A stretch of 64,000 nucleotides of DNA from a bacterium (GCA_035505375.1 DATJQV010000016.1:32556-96555); one strand, 5' to 3'. Counted from the stretch's first letter, positions 24,303-33,620 are shown. Notes: generated by a model from the letters alone, not told the origin. Program-made: numbers and translations.

Positions 24303-25484
24303 TTACTTCTTCCACTTGATGCAGGCATAGTACACGTCAGGCCTGGCCGTGTAGAGAGTCCCTCGGCTATCCCAGACCACGTGGATGTTCCCGAGCCCGT
24401 CCGCAGCCGCACAGCAACGGCTGAAAGGGTTCAGTGTGTCTGACACCGTGACAACATCCCACCCGCCCGACTTGCGCGCTACTCTAAGCCCAGCCGGGAC
24501 GCCACCCCAGACCGCAACTGGGCACCCATCCGCATCAATCGTCAGGCCCAACGGGTTCACAGTACGGCTCGGGCAGCTTGTGTCCAGGTCTGACCAACCA
24601 GTTCCCCATTTGTAACGCATGAGCCCCAGCCCGCTTCCAGCTACCAGCGTGGAGAAGCCCAAATAGCAGTTCGAATCTCCACATGCAAGAGCCGGAAGGG
24701 ATTGCATCAGTCCTCTACCAGACACAAACTTTGAACTGGCCCACAGGCCATCTACTGGCTTCACGGAGTAGCAGAGAAAATCAGCCAGCGAATCTGCATC
24801 CACATTCCATGCTGCGTAACAGCGTCCCGCGGCGTCCACCGCCAGTTGGCCTTCGAAATAAGCCTTGTCCAGTACCTGTACCTGGGCCCAGGAGCTCTCC
24901 GGGGCCTTTGATGAGTAGCAGACCTCGTCCGATGACAAGTTCCAGAATAGCAAGTGAAGGCGACCGGCCCCATCAACTGCCAGCCGTGGCCTTGCGGAAA
25001 CGCCTCTTGAGATTGTCTCAGCGACGGTCCATTGCGACCCAATCCGCGATTGGCAGACGATGACCCATCCTCCGACCTCTCCTCGCGCTACGAACTGCGA
25101 CCATGCCAAGTGCAACGTCCCGTCGGGCCCGAATGCCGTCGATGGGTCGCGCGAAGGTTCAGAGGCCTTTGAAACATTGAAGGGTGCCGTCCATTCAGAA
25201 CCTGGAGAGGCCTTCTCGACCAGCCACACGTTCTCTTGACCCGAGGCAGAGTCAGACCACGCAATCACAACGTGTCCATCCTTAGTACATGTAATGCAGG
25301 GACTCTGACTGAAGGAGGCATTATTGGAGATGTTCTCGATCTCAAAGCTCGGCTCGGGTGCGTGACATAGAGAACCTGTCGCCAAGAACGAAACGGCTGC
25401 AAGCATAAGCAAGCGCACGACGCCAACGCGGAGGCATTTCGCGAGCTTCCCAACCCCCGAACGGACAAGAATCATGTAGTTCAT
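24303..25484 (-). CDS. Secreted BNR/sialidase-like repeat protein
   Basis: This 393-residue protein has a late hydrophobic signal (VVRLLMLAAVSFLATGSLC) and repeated beta-propeller-like units with W-S and D-x-x-G-x-hydrophobic patterns (DGHVVIAWSDSASGQENVWL, GPDGTLHLAWSQF, DGAGRLHLLFWNLS, DAAGRCYAAWNVD). This resembles the middle part of the large upstream gene, so the two may share origin. It ends at YYACIKWKK without the FlgD-like sorting tail of its neighbours. The start may be 25484 or the ATG at 25475; no clear ribosome site decides. Binding or enzymatic function is unknown. Confidence 0.78.
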   Translation of the reverse strand: MNYMILVRSGVGKLAKCLRVGVVRLLMLAAVSFLATGSLCHAPEPSFEIENISNNASFSQSPCITCTKDGHVVIAWSDSASGQENVWLVEKASPGSEWTAPFNVSKASEPSRDPSTAFGPDGTLHLAWSQFVARGEVGGWVIVCQSRIGSQWTVAETISRGVSARPRLAVDGAGRLHLLFWNLSSDEVCYSSKAPESSWAQVQVLDKAYFEGQLAVDAAGRCYAAWNVDADSLADFLCYSVKPVDGLWASSKFVSGRGLMQSLPALACGDSNCYLGFSTLVAGSGLGLMRYKWGTGWSDLDTSCPSRTVNPLGLTIDADGCPVAVWGGVPAGLRVARKSGGWDVVTVSDTLNPFSRCCAAADGLGNIHVVWDSRGTLYTARPDVYYACIKWKK

Positions 25485-25873
25485 GGACTCAAGTTACTCG
25501 GTCTTGAATCACGGTCAACAGTTGTGGCACCGAATGGGGCAGCCAGATTCTGGGTGCACGTGGCAGTGCCATGTGAAACGAGGCAATCGAAGCTAACCAG
25601 TCTTCGCGAAACCACGCGGGAGTTTAGCCGACGGACCCGCCTCGCGTCAACGTGCCCTGTAAACTCGCGGGGAGGGGTTGAACCTATCGTAGAATCAGCA
25701 CTTAGCCACCGACGTCAGGCAGGCTCACCCGTCTTTGGAGCTTACGGGCCGCAAGGGCCCCAGCACTGACGCTGTCGCGCACTAGAACATGAACGGCGGC
25801 CTGTAGGCCGCCGTTGTTCGACCTCTGACGATTCTCTAAATACTCCCGACTCTCCTCTCTCGATTCCCCTCGA
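25485..25873. other. Intergenic stretch, 389 nt
   Basis: Apart from the terminator hairpin at 25792-25815 I see no gene, array or palindromic word repeat here. The short forward frame 25524-25769 has no ribosome site or recognisable protein. Confidence 0.6.
25792..25815 (-). terminator. Hairpin terminator of the LVIVD-repeat gene
   Basis: AACGGCGGCC at 25792-25801 pairs perfectly with GGCCGCCGTT at 25806-25815 around a 4-nt loop. It lies 58 nt beyond the minus-strand stop at 25874. Confidence 0.8.
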
Positions 25874-27073
25874 CTATCTCGTCACCACGACCTTCCGGAC
25901 CGCTTGTGCTTGGGCTTCTCTCACAAAGTACACACCGGGTGCCAGACGGCTCACGTCATTCGCGCCGGCGTGCAGCACCGCGACATTCCGCCCCGATGCG
26001 TCCAGGAGTTCGGGCCGCAAGACGTTGGCTGTAAGCTGTTGGCCCATCATCAGCACTCCGCGCACGACTGTCGGCTCGCTCAGCACCGCTCGCACTTCGG
26101 CGTTCGGCGTTTCTTCCACGCCTCCACCGTAGTACTGGCATATCTGAAGACCGCGCGTATCGTCCGCTACGTAGATATAGCCTCCGCTAGCCGCTGCTCC
26201 AAAGGCCTGGCCTTGAGTGTTATAGTATCCCACCTGACTTGGGTGTGCCGGGTCAGCGACCGAGACAACACCCAAAGTCGGACCGCCTGTGCAGTACGCG
26301 TTGCCACCGTCCAGAACGATCTTTATGACACCTGGTGTGTTCAGGTGCCCGACTTCGGTCGGATGCGCCGGGTCTACGACCGAGACGACCCGCAGGCCGG
26401 CCCCATTGTCTGCAACGTACGCGTAGTCGCCGCTCACGGCCACTCCGTAGGGGTAGTCCGGCATGAATAACTGTCCGACCTCGACCGGGTGCGCCGGGTC
26501 CGAGATCGACATGACGCGCAGACCGAAAGTATCAACCACATAGGCGTAATTCCCCTGCACTGCCACGTCCTCGGCGCTGCCCGTCGTCGCGCAGTATCCT
26601 GCCTCGGCCGGGTGCGCCGGGTCTGAGATTGATATAACGCGCAGACCGGAACTGTCCCCGACGTAAGCGTAGCTACCGCTGACGGCTACGCCAAAAGCCC
26701 CATGAGTCTGGCAGTGGCCGACCTCGGTCGGGCTGGCCGGGTTAGAGACAGAGATGACATGCAGTCCTGATGAGAGGGCGGCCACGTAGGCGTAGCTGCC
26801 GCTCGCCGCGACCCAACCGGCCTGACTGGGCGTATCAACAGACCCAACCTCTGCGGGATGAGCAGGGTCGGCCACGGTGATGACTCGTAGCCCGGAGTTC
26901 CAGTCGGCAACGTAGGCGTAGCTGCCGGCCACGGCGACATCGGAGGCAGACCCCGGCGTATCGCAGTGACCGACCAGACGGACGCCAAGCGAGTCCGCCC
27001 GCGCCATGCCTACTAGCAGCAAGCTGAGCGCGAACATCAGTAGATTCCGAGAATGACGACTTACTTCGATCAT
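25874..27073 (-). CDS. Secreted LVIVD-repeat beta-propeller protein with sorting tail
   Basis: After a signal peptide (LLMFALSLLLVGMARA) this 399-residue protein consists of about seven LVIVD-type repeats of about 42 residues, each with SGSYAYVAD-x-SGLRVISVSDPAHP-x-EVG. The repeats are close in sequence, suggesting recent internal duplication. The C-terminal 70 residues are a shortened sorting domain (LDASGRNVAVLHAGAND, LAPGVYFVREA) with tail KVVVTR. The ribosome site AGAGGAGG precedes the ATG. LVIVD propellers are thought to bind other proteins or carbohydrates at the cell surface; no specific ligand can be inferred. Confidence 0.9.
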   Translation of the reverse strand: MIEVSRHSRNLLMFALSLLLVGMARADSLGVRLVGHCDTPGSASDVAVAGSYAYVADWNSGLRVITVADPAHPAEVGSVDTPSQAGWVAASGSYAYVAALSSGLHVISVSNPASPTEVGHCQTHGAFGVAVSGSYAYVGDSSGLRVISISDPAHPAEAGYCATTGSAEDVAVQGNYAYVVDTFGLRVMSISDPAHPVEVGQLFMPDYPYGVAVSGDYAYVADNGAGLRVVSVVDPAHPTEVGHLNTPGVIKIVLDGGNAYCTGGPTLGVVSVADPAHPSQVGYYNTQGQAFGAAASGGYIYVADDTRGLQICQYYGGGVEETPNAEVRAVLSEPTVVRGVLMMGQQLTANVLRPELLDASGRNVAVLHAGANDVSRLAPGVYFVREAQAQAVRKVVVTR

Positions 27074-27185
27074 GTCAGCCTCCTCTTTGCGTTACCATCT
27101 TGAAACCATTAGGATAACTTCCCGTGCCATTCCTGGTGAAGGTCTATTGCGGAACGGTCGCAAACGTAGCATGGTCGTTGCCATT

Positions 27186-27212
27186 AGTATAGTCTGTCTG
27201 TCCTAAAGTCAA
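27186..27212 (-). promoter_or_regulatory. Possible sigma70-type promoter of the LVIVD-repeat gene
   Basis: On the minus strand, TTGACT (27207-27212), a short 15-nt spacer and TATACT (27186-27191). It leaves a leader of about 105 nt before the ATG at 27073. Confidence 0.5.
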
Positions 27213-27246
27213 CAGGGATAGGTCGCCGTACATGCAATGAACCCAC

Positions 27247-27954
27247 TCAGCCTACGGGCTGAAGTCCGTCGCCGGGCACTTCGTGCCGGCCGTCAAACAG
27301 GCCCGCCCACCTGAGGCAGACGGACCGAACTCGCCGGCCGCACGCTTCCTCGACCCTGCGGACGAAGACAAATGGACCGAACGGTTTGCCGGTCCTGAGG
27401 CACAACTCCAAAGCTGCCACGAATCTTTCATCCTCGGGTGACGTGAGAAAGGCGCGCCAGCCGGGAGGACTCGGAATCCGCTCGACGTGCGCCGACAGCA
27501 GTCCACGCGACAGAACTCCCGCATGCTCGGCTGCGCTGTTCAAAGCGCACGGATCGAAGGGCCCAATTGAATCAGTCCGTGCCGTAGCCAGGTCTACATA
27601 GCGTAGGACCTGCCCTGCGACCTCATCGGCAAATGGACAGGCGTTGTACGGGCCCTCCCAGAAGGGAGCCACCCGGTGATGAATCTCATTGAACCTGCGG
27701 ACCAAGTTATGGTCGGCATTCATCAGTGCCAGACTGATATCATGCGGGTGCCTCGGGATCACGACGAGCAACACCCGGTCCGACATGATGTTGTATCCGC
27801 AGAGTTGTATGCCGTGCTTGTACAGGCTGGCATGGAGTGTAGCAAGAGCCAAGTAACGGTCATGGAACTCGAACGGGAATCGCAGGTCGTGCCGCACCCG
27901 CCGCTCCACAAGATGGAATATCCCCGGGACCTCGATACGAGAGACGTGGCTCAT
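27247..27954 (-). CDS. REP-associated (Y1/HUH-type) transposase-like protein lacking the HUH motif
   Basis: The 235-residue protein follows the RAYT/Y1-transposase plan: SRIEVPGIFHLVERRVRHD at the start, FHDRYLALATLHASLYKHGIQLCGYNIM, RRFNEIHHRVAPFWEGPYNACPF, VLRYVDLATARTDSI and LRTGKPFGPFVFVRRVEEACGRRVR at the end. In active relatives the strand after GY-x-(I/L)-M carries N-H-x-H; here it reads MSDRVLLVVIP, so both metal-binding His are missing. The Tyr region (RYVDLATAR) remains. It may be a dead or repurposed relative. It has no ribosome site, and a 14-bp perfect inverted repeat lies just upstream. Confidence 0.8.
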   Translation of the reverse strand: MSHVSRIEVPGIFHLVERRVRHDLRFPFEFHDRYLALATLHASLYKHGIQLCGYNIMSDRVLLVVIPRHPHDISLALMNADHNLVRRFNEIHHRVAPFWEGPYNACPFADEVAGQVLRYVDLATARTDSIGPFDPCALNSAAEHAGVLSRGLLSAHVERIPSPPGWRAFLTSPEDERFVAALELCLRTGKPFGPFVFVRRVEEACGRRVRSVCLRWAGLFDGRHEVPGDGLQPVG

Positions 27955-27994
27955 TGGCTAACTCATGCTGCTGCCGACCGAGACCTGTGCTTCA

Positions 27995-28057
27995 CGGGTG
28001 CGGGCCGCAACCCTTTACGCGCTGACGAATCGCTCATCATGTCGCGGCCCGCACCCG
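27995..28057. repeat. REP-like inverted repeat beside the transposase-like gene
   Basis: CGGGTGCGGGCCGC at 27995-28008 is the exact reverse complement of GCGGCCCGCACCCG at 28044-28057, with a 35-nt loop containing GACGAATCGCTCATCAT. It lies 41 nt upstream of the start at 27954. The rest of the 326-nt gap (27955-28280) shows no gene. Confidence 0.8.
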
Positions 28058-28280
28058 TCGTATCCGGCTCGGTCGGTTCGAGGAGGCAGGGTACGAAACG
28101 AACGACGTTCATATGCCTTCGGTCAGGACGATAAGCCCGTCCCCGACATCACCCTTCACTCGCCGCTCCCAATCGCCATCACCGTGCCGCGGGCGAACAA
28201 CTCAGACCCGCGACTGAAGCTGTTCACGCGAAACGCTGGGCAAGTCTTGGGGACAATCGCACCCTGCCCAATCGCACGTT

Positions 28281-29861
28281 TCATCGCAGTACCACCTTGA
28301 GCCTGGCTTGCTCCTTGCCCATATCGAGCAGCAGGAAGTAGGCCCCCGGGCTAAGCTGCGGACCTTTGCCGTCAGAGTTCCAGCTCAGTCTGTGGACTCC
28401 TGCCTGCTGCCGGCCGGCGTCGAGTACGCCGATCAACCTGCCGACCGCGTCGTGCAAAGTCGCACGAACGTGAGCTGATGCCGGGAGTTGGTACTCCACC
28501 TGGACGTCGTCATAGCGGCTTATGATGTGTGCTAGGCCAACTGCTCGACACGTCGTGCTGGTCTGACTGCCGTCCATCACAGACCCCGGTGGTTGAAGCC
28601 GGTAGAAACTGCTCCTTGGGTTCCCACTGTAGTCCGAACCAGCGATCAGGTAGATGTTCCTGTTGGTACCGTACACAAGGGAAGCGCCTGGTCCGAGTCT
28701 TGATGGAAACCGGGATCTGTAGCATGAATCCCGGCTCACCTGAGAGAAGTCCACCCAATGGGGCGAGTGCGCTGGGTCGAAGTAGTATGGGTCATCGGAA
28801 GTGTCCGACCCTCCGAATGCGGCCCACGGATAGAACCCGCTCGCTTCGGTCGCGTCGTGAGTGGTCAGAGACGTGCCGGGATTCTCGGGCAACGGCGCGG
28901 ATTCGAGCGTGTCCCACTTGTTGCAGGATATGTCGTACCCGTAGAAGCCCGTCGCATTACCGCCGACGAGCGCGAGTATTGCCGCATGTCCGAGTATGTC
29001 CGCATCGTAAGCGGTAGCCGCACCTGTGCCGACACTCTGAGGCACGCCGGCAAGTTGTTGCCAGCCGCTGTTTACCTCGAAGCTATGTACGCTGCTCCAC
29101 GACCAAAGGCCGCCCATGAGCGCGGCTGAACGCCAATAGTAAGACCCGTTGCTGAGGCTGAGACCGTTCTCCACGAATTCTTCATGCTCTGGAAGGCTCT
29201 TGAGTGTATCTATCACGGTGGTGTCGAAGCTGGGGTCTCTCGCGACCTGCAGCCGATACCGAGTCGTAATGGCGCTGCCCCACTGGAACAACGGCGTGCG
29301 ATCCGCAATCTGAGCGCCGTCCGGCGGGTAGATGCCGCCTGAGGGCGTCTCGGGCAGCGAGGTCGGAATCGAATAGCGCCAGAAATCGGTGCCGCCACCC
29401 GACACGCAATAGAGCCACCCGGGTACCGGACATGTCTGTCCGTCGTAGCTGACATTCGGCTGATACGTTACGCACGCGCCGGAACCAAGGCTGAACGGGA
29501 GACCTTCGCTGTGCCAGGAATTGTCGTAGAGAGAGTACCAGTATAGATACGGGTCTCCGTCCTCATTCCCGATGGCGAACAGAACGCCGTCCTCTTGCCA
29601 TTGGAACGTAAGGCCAGTGTGCTGCAAGGCATAATCGGGCGCGTCGCCGACCATGTGCCATGACCCGTCGCCGGGTTTGTAGTACCCGGCGTGAGTCTGG
29701 CCGTTGACTGCATCGGGGAACAGTCCCCAGACGCTGTCTTTGCCCCACGTAATGAGCGAGCCGGCTTCCTCGTCGGCACCGGCCGGGACGGAAGTCAGTC
29801 CCTGCCAGGCCAGCGCGGCGACCGCTGCGAGCATTACGCTGATTACTACCTTCCTTGCCAT
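28281..29861 (-). CDS. Secreted kelch-like repeat protein with sorting tail
   Basis: This 526-residue protein has ribosome site AAAGGAGG and a signal peptide (VISVMLAAVAALAWQGLTSVPAGA). Two blocks of kelch-like units (about 35-175 and 280-440, for example GLPFSLGSGACVTY, FYGYDISCNKWDTLESAPLP, GPGASLVYGTNRNIYLIAGS) flank an FN3/Ig-like segment at about 185-275 (PDGAQIADRTPLFQWGSA, YRLQVARDPSFDTTV). The end is a sorting domain (VRATLHDAVGRLIGVLDAG, VHRLSWNSDGKGPQLSPGAY) with tail LKVVLR. It is probably displayed on the cell surface. No catalytic motif is visible. Confidence 0.85.
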   Translation of the reverse strand: MARKVVISVMLAAVAALAWQGLTSVPAGADEEAGSLITWGKDSVWGLFPDAVNGQTHAGYYKPGDGSWHMVGDAPDYALQHTGLTFQWQEDGVLFAIGNEDGDPYLYWYSLYDNSWHSEGLPFSLGSGACVTYQPNVSYDGQTCPVPGWLYCVSGGGTDFWRYSIPTSLPETPSGGIYPPDGAQIADRTPLFQWGSAITTRYRLQVARDPSFDTTVIDTLKSLPEHEEFVENGLSLSNGSYYWRSAALMGGLWSWSSVHSFEVNSGWQQLAGVPQSVGTGAATAYDADILGHAAILALVGGNATGFYGYDISCNKWDTLESAPLPENPGTSLTTHDATEASGFYPWAAFGGSDTSDDPYYFDPAHSPHWVDFSQVSRDSCYRSRFPSRLGPGASLVYGTNRNIYLIAGSDYSGNPRSSFYRLQPPGSVMDGSQTSTTCRAVGLAHIISRYDDVQVEYQLPASAHVRATLHDAVGRLIGVLDAGRQQAGVHRLSWNSDGKGPQLSPGAYFLLLDMGKEQARLKVVLR

Positions 29862-29900
29862 TGCGCGCCTCCTTTGTTCAAACCTCAGTGCCTTCTCGGT

Positions 29901-30225
<325 letters not shown>

Positions 30226-30241
<16 letters not shown>

Positions 30242-30453
30242 CCCAGTCCCCTGATGGCGGGCCCTTCGTCGTGGAGATTGACCCTTTGCCAGGCTTCGCG
30301 TATGTACGGGGTGGCCGGATGATAGCGGAACTCGCTGGGATTGGCTGCCGTGGAGAAGTTGCCGGGAAGAAGAGCGATTGCGACCGGGACCCGACAACCG
30401 AGTTCCCGGGCCCTCGTGGCTACATCAATGAAGTCCTTAGTCTGAATCGACAT
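30226..30453 (-). CDS. Small hypothetical protein, possible 5' part of a frameshifted gene
   Basis: The 75-residue frame reads MSIQTKDFIDVATRARELGC then RVPVAIALLPGNFSTA and RYHPATPYIREAWQRVN, and ends at the word repeat. Composition looks coding, and the region upstream carries three operator-like palindromes (30557-30667). I do not recognise the family. Whether it is complete or the first half of a gene continued in 29901-30236 is open. Confidence 0.5.
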
Positions 30454-30753
30454 GCTGTCTCAGGAAGCATGAAGTGTGCTAGCAACCGGCAAGTGGCGTA
30501 AGCTAGCTCCAATCAGGTAGATGCGCTATTTCGGGCTTGTGGAATGGATGAGAACTGCTGCCACTCATGGCAGTGACTGGCAGGGCAGATTTGCAGGTAA
30601 GCCGAGCTTATGCAAGAAGTTAGGGCATGACTGCCATGAATGTCAGTGAACTGCCATTTGTGGCAGTAATTCGGGCCACCATCACCCCTCCCTCTCCCTC
30701 AAGGGAGAGGAATAGAAAGGAGGGGGTAAGCCGGGGACTATTCCCCGAGGATG
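30454..30753. promoter_or_regulatory. Intergenic region with three ACTGCCA-N4-TGGCAGT palindromes
   Basis: Palindromes lie at 30557-30574 (arms CTGCCA/TGGCAG), 30630-30647 (ACTGCCATGA/TGTCAGT, one mismatch) and 30650-30667 (ACTGCCA/TGGCAGT). The last two are 20 bp apart and the first is 73 bp away, about whole helical turns. They look like binding sites for a dimeric regulator. They lie upstream of the small gene at 30453 and just downstream of the activator gene. A CCTCTCCC/GGGAGAGG hairpin is at 30691-30710. No gene is seen. Confidence 0.6.
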
Positions 30754-33474
30754 TCAGTCGGGATGGCTGGTGAGGTGGTGTTTGCGGAGCAGACGATAGA
30801 AGTGCCTCTCGCTGAAGCCTGTTAGCCTGATAGCCTCAGACGTATTCCCCTTTGCCTGTCTCAAGGCCTCAATCAGCATGGCTCTTTCAGACTCATCCGT
30901 CTTTGCGTGAACTCTGCTACGCAGACCCTCCGGCGAGTGCTCGGTAAATCCGGCTTGGCGCTGCCTGAACTCAGGCGGAAGGTCGGTGGTCTGAAGTTCA
31001 TCGCCCTCGGAGATAATCACTGCCCTTTCGACCACGTGCTGAAGTTGACGGACGTTGCCGGGCCAGGGGAACGCGGCAAAGAGAGCCAAGACCTCGTCGC
31101 TCGCGCCGTGGACCGGCCGGTCGTATTCCTGAGCCGCGCGGGCGATGAAGAACAGCGTCAGCACAGGAATGTCTTCCGGCCGCTCGCGCAAGGGCGGCAC
31201 GACGAGTTGGACCGTGTTGAGCCGATAGAGCAGGTCACGTCGGAACAGGCCCTGGCGTTCGCGAAGTTCCAGGTCAATGTTCGTCGCCGCAACAACCCGA
31301 GCTTCTATCCGCGTATCCTTCGTTCCGCCGACGCGCACGACCGTCCTGCTGTCGATGGCCCGCAGCAGCTTTGCCTGCAAGTTCACAGCCATGTCTCCGA
31401 TTTCGTCAAGGAAGATAGTCCCTTTGCCGGCCAGCTCGAACTTGCCCGGGCGCGCCACGACGCCGGTTGCCGCTCCTGCTTCAATCCCGAAGAACTCGGC
31501 TTCAAGCAGGCTTTCCGGGACGGCCGCACAGTTGACCGTCACAAAGGGAAGGTCGGCGCGAGGGCCCGACTCGTGCAGGGCGCGGGCGATGAGTTCCTTG
31601 CCCGTGCCGCTTTCGCCGCGTATCAGCACCGGAACGCGGGGAGCAGCCGTTCGCGTAACGAGGCCGAGCACGTTCAGCACGCTGGGGTTTCGACCAACAA
31701 CGCCTTGGAAACGCAGCCCCGGAATCCGCTGCTGAGAGTCGGACTCGATGGCCCTGAGCTTCCCCAATTTCGCGAGCGCGGGCGCAAGCGTGCCGGCCAG
31801 AAGCTCCAGCGTTGCGGGACTGACGCGCGCCTCCAGAGACAGGGACCGCCTGAGCACGACGAGACCGACCACACCTTCGGCTTGTCTGACCGGCAGCAGC
31901 AGCTCAAGGTCGGTCTGATCCAGACCGGGGGCAGTTCCTCGTTCATCGTTCATCGTTCTGAGTTCATCGTTCAGCCGCGTAAGGTCCGGATTGCCGAGGG
32001 TCGCGACCGGCCTGCTGCCAACCAGCACGGCGCCCTGATTGAATCGCAGACTATCGCACAGCATCTTCAGAGCCTGCACGATGAACTGCTCGGGCGCCAG
32101 CCCAAGCGCGGTGATACCCAGCAGCGCCTGGAGCAGAGCGGTGTCGCGGTCGGTGCGCATCTCAATGCGGTAGAGCAGCCGACTCGCCTCTTGGCCTTCC
32201 GCTACAACGCCGAGCCGGCGGAACGTCCGGGCCGCGTCCTGCAGTACCGCCAGAGCCTCGTCCCACTGCCGAACTTCCAAGAACTGTCGGCCGCGCTGAA
32301 GTCGAGTGAGGGCAAGCTCGTATGTGTCACCGAGCGGTTTCAACGTAATCTCGGAGCGACTGAACAGCTCCAAAGCCTGGTCCGGGTCGTCGCGGGCAGC
32401 GGACAGGAGGGCGCGAACGCGCAACACGTCGCCCTGTTCTTTTGTCAATCTCAGGTCGACTGCGTGACGCTCAGCCTGATCCAGCAAGTCACCAGCAGCA
32501 TCGAGCCGGCCCCGTGCCAATGCGAGCTCAGCCCGACGGCAGCAGACGGTAGCCAACAAGCAGCGATCTCCGGCGGCCTCGCACAGCCGCGCAGCATCGT
32601 TTAGAACTTCCTCTGCCTGAGCCAGGTCTCCATTGCGGAAATGGGTCCAGCCCAGGTCAGAGAAAGCTTCCCGATACACTTGACCGGAACGCTGCTTGCC
32701 GCGTTCTCCTTCAATGACAGCGCGGAACATGAGTACGGCAGTTTCGTAGTCAGACCGCTTGAGCGACAACTCGCCGAGCGCCATTCGAGCCGAAGCCAGC
32801 GGGTCAGCGAATTCATGCTCCTCGCAAAGGGCGATTGACCGGTGAAAGCTCTGGGTCGCCTCGGTCCAGCGGCCCATAGCGGCAAGAGTCCAGCCGATGT
32901 TGTACAAGCTCATGGCCCGGCCACGCGCGTATCCGGCTTTAGTGTTCGCTGTCAGGCACTGCTGGTAGCAAGCGAGCGCCTCTCCAAATTCGCCCTGCAG
33001 ACCAAAGACGCCGCCGAGCTCATTCAGCGCAATCCGTTCTCCCTGCTCGGACTCGATTTCTCGGGAGGCCTCCAGGAGCTGCTTGAAGTAATCGAGGGCA
33101 GACTGAAGCTCGCCGTGCTCGCGGTGGATAATGCCGAGGAGGTTGAGTCCGCTGGCACGCACGCGACGGTCGGCGGTTGCATCCGCGACTTGGAACACTG
33201 TCTCGGCACAGCGCGCCGCGCCATCGAGGTCGCCGGCGCGGCGGAGCAGTTCGCCGAGCATGTACGCGGCCCTGCCCTTTTCCTTGAGGCGGGCGGCGGC
33301 ATCGGCTTCGGCCAGAACCTGTTCCAGCAAGGGTCTGGCCTCCACCGGGTCGCTGAGCCAGAGCGCCTCGGCAAGGAGCAGAGCAGCCTCGACCCGTTCT
33401 GCCGGCGTCGTGGCCGCGGCCAACTGTGCGCGCAGCGCCCGTACCTTGTCCGGTGCGTCAGTTGTGCCACTCAT
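30754..33474 (-). CDS. TPR-GAF-AAA+ sigma54-type transcriptional activator with Fis HTH
   Basis: The 906-residue protein has TPR repeats over about 1-430, a GAF-like sensor at about 440-585, an AAA+ sigma54-activator domain at about 595-830 and a Fis-type helix-turn-helix at the end (NTSEAIRLTGFSERHFYRLL). Walker A is GESGTGKE (near 620), Walker B is GTIFLDEIGDM and the Arg finger region is RRDLLYRLN. The sigma54-contacting GAFTGA loop reads GAATGV (near 666), so its contact with sigma54 may differ from the classic type. Residues about 501-512 (NDELRTMNDERG) come from a GTTCATC word repeat. It probably senses a signal through its TPR/GAF part; targets are unknown. Confidence 0.88.
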   Translation of the reverse strand: MSGTTDAPDKVRALRAQLAAATTPAERVEAALLLAEALWLSDPVEARPLLEQVLAEADAAARLKEKGRAAYMLGELLRRAGDLDGAARCAETVFQVADATADRRVRASGLNLLGIIHREHGELQSALDYFKQLLEASREIESEQGERIALNELGGVFGLQGEFGEALACYQQCLTANTKAGYARGRAMSLYNIGWTLAAMGRWTEATQSFHRSIALCEEHEFADPLASARMALGELSLKRSDYETAVLMFRAVIEGERGKQRSGQVYREAFSDLGWTHFRNGDLAQAEEVLNDAARLCEAAGDRCLLATVCCRRAELALARGRLDAAGDLLDQAERHAVDLRLTKEQGDVLRVRALLSAARDDPDQALELFSRSEITLKPLGDTYELALTRLQRGRQFLEVRQWDEALAVLQDAARTFRRLGVVAEGQEASRLLYRIEMRTDRDTALLQALLGITALGLAPEQFIVQALKMLCDSLRFNQGAVLVGSRPVATLGNPDLTRLNDELRTMNDERGTAPGLDQTDLELLLPVRQAEGVVGLVVLRRSLSLEARVSPATLELLAGTLAPALAKLGKLRAIESDSQQRIPGLRFQGVVGRNPSVLNVLGLVTRTAAPRVPVLIRGESGTGKELIARALHESGPRADLPFVTVNCAAVPESLLEAEFFGIEAGAATGVVARPGKFELAGKGTIFLDEIGDMAVNLQAKLLRAIDSRTVVRVGGTKDTRIEARVVAATNIDLELRERQGLFRRDLLYRLNTVQLVVPPLRERPEDIPVLTLFFIARAAQEYDRPVHGASDEVLALFAAFPWPGNVRQLQHVVERAVIISEGDELQTTDLPPEFRQRQAGFTEHSPEGLRSRVHAKTDESERAMLIEALRQAKGNTSEAIRLTGFSERHFYRLLRKHHLTSHPD
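31939..31972. repeat. GTTCATCGTTCATCG word repeat inside the activator gene
   Basis: Words GTTCATC, GTTCATC, GTTCTGA, GTTCATC and GTTCAGC are in tandem and in frame, adding a short linker in the GAF region. The same word is repeated between murC and murG (38930-38960). Confidence 0.7.
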
Positions 33475-33489
33475 GATGGAACAGTGGTC

Positions 33490-33517
33490 AGCATAGTCCT
33501 GACGTCCCCCAAGTCAA
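33490..33517 (-). promoter_or_regulatory. Sigma70-type promoter of the activator gene
   Basis: On the minus strand: TTGACT (33512-33517), a 16-nt spacer and TATGCT (33490-33495), ending 15 nt before the ATG at 33474. Confidence 0.7.
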
Positions 33518-33620
33518 GCCTGCTCGGGGTCCTGACAGAGGAACCGCAAGTCTGCCGCGCAGGCCTCCGAAATCCCTCCTTTCCGCGCCACACGCTCCCC
33601 GGTCCGGACCGGAAACGACA

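Noticed and set aside
30560..30600. Sigma54 (-24/-12) promoter beside the activator gene
   Set aside because: TGGCAG and TTTGCA occur, but the GG to GC distance is 12 rather than 10, so the site does not fit.
30907..32604. 565-residue forward frame antisense to the activator gene
   Set aside because: Opposite strand of a well-supported AAA+ gene in GC-rich DNA; translation has no domain and low-complexity composition.
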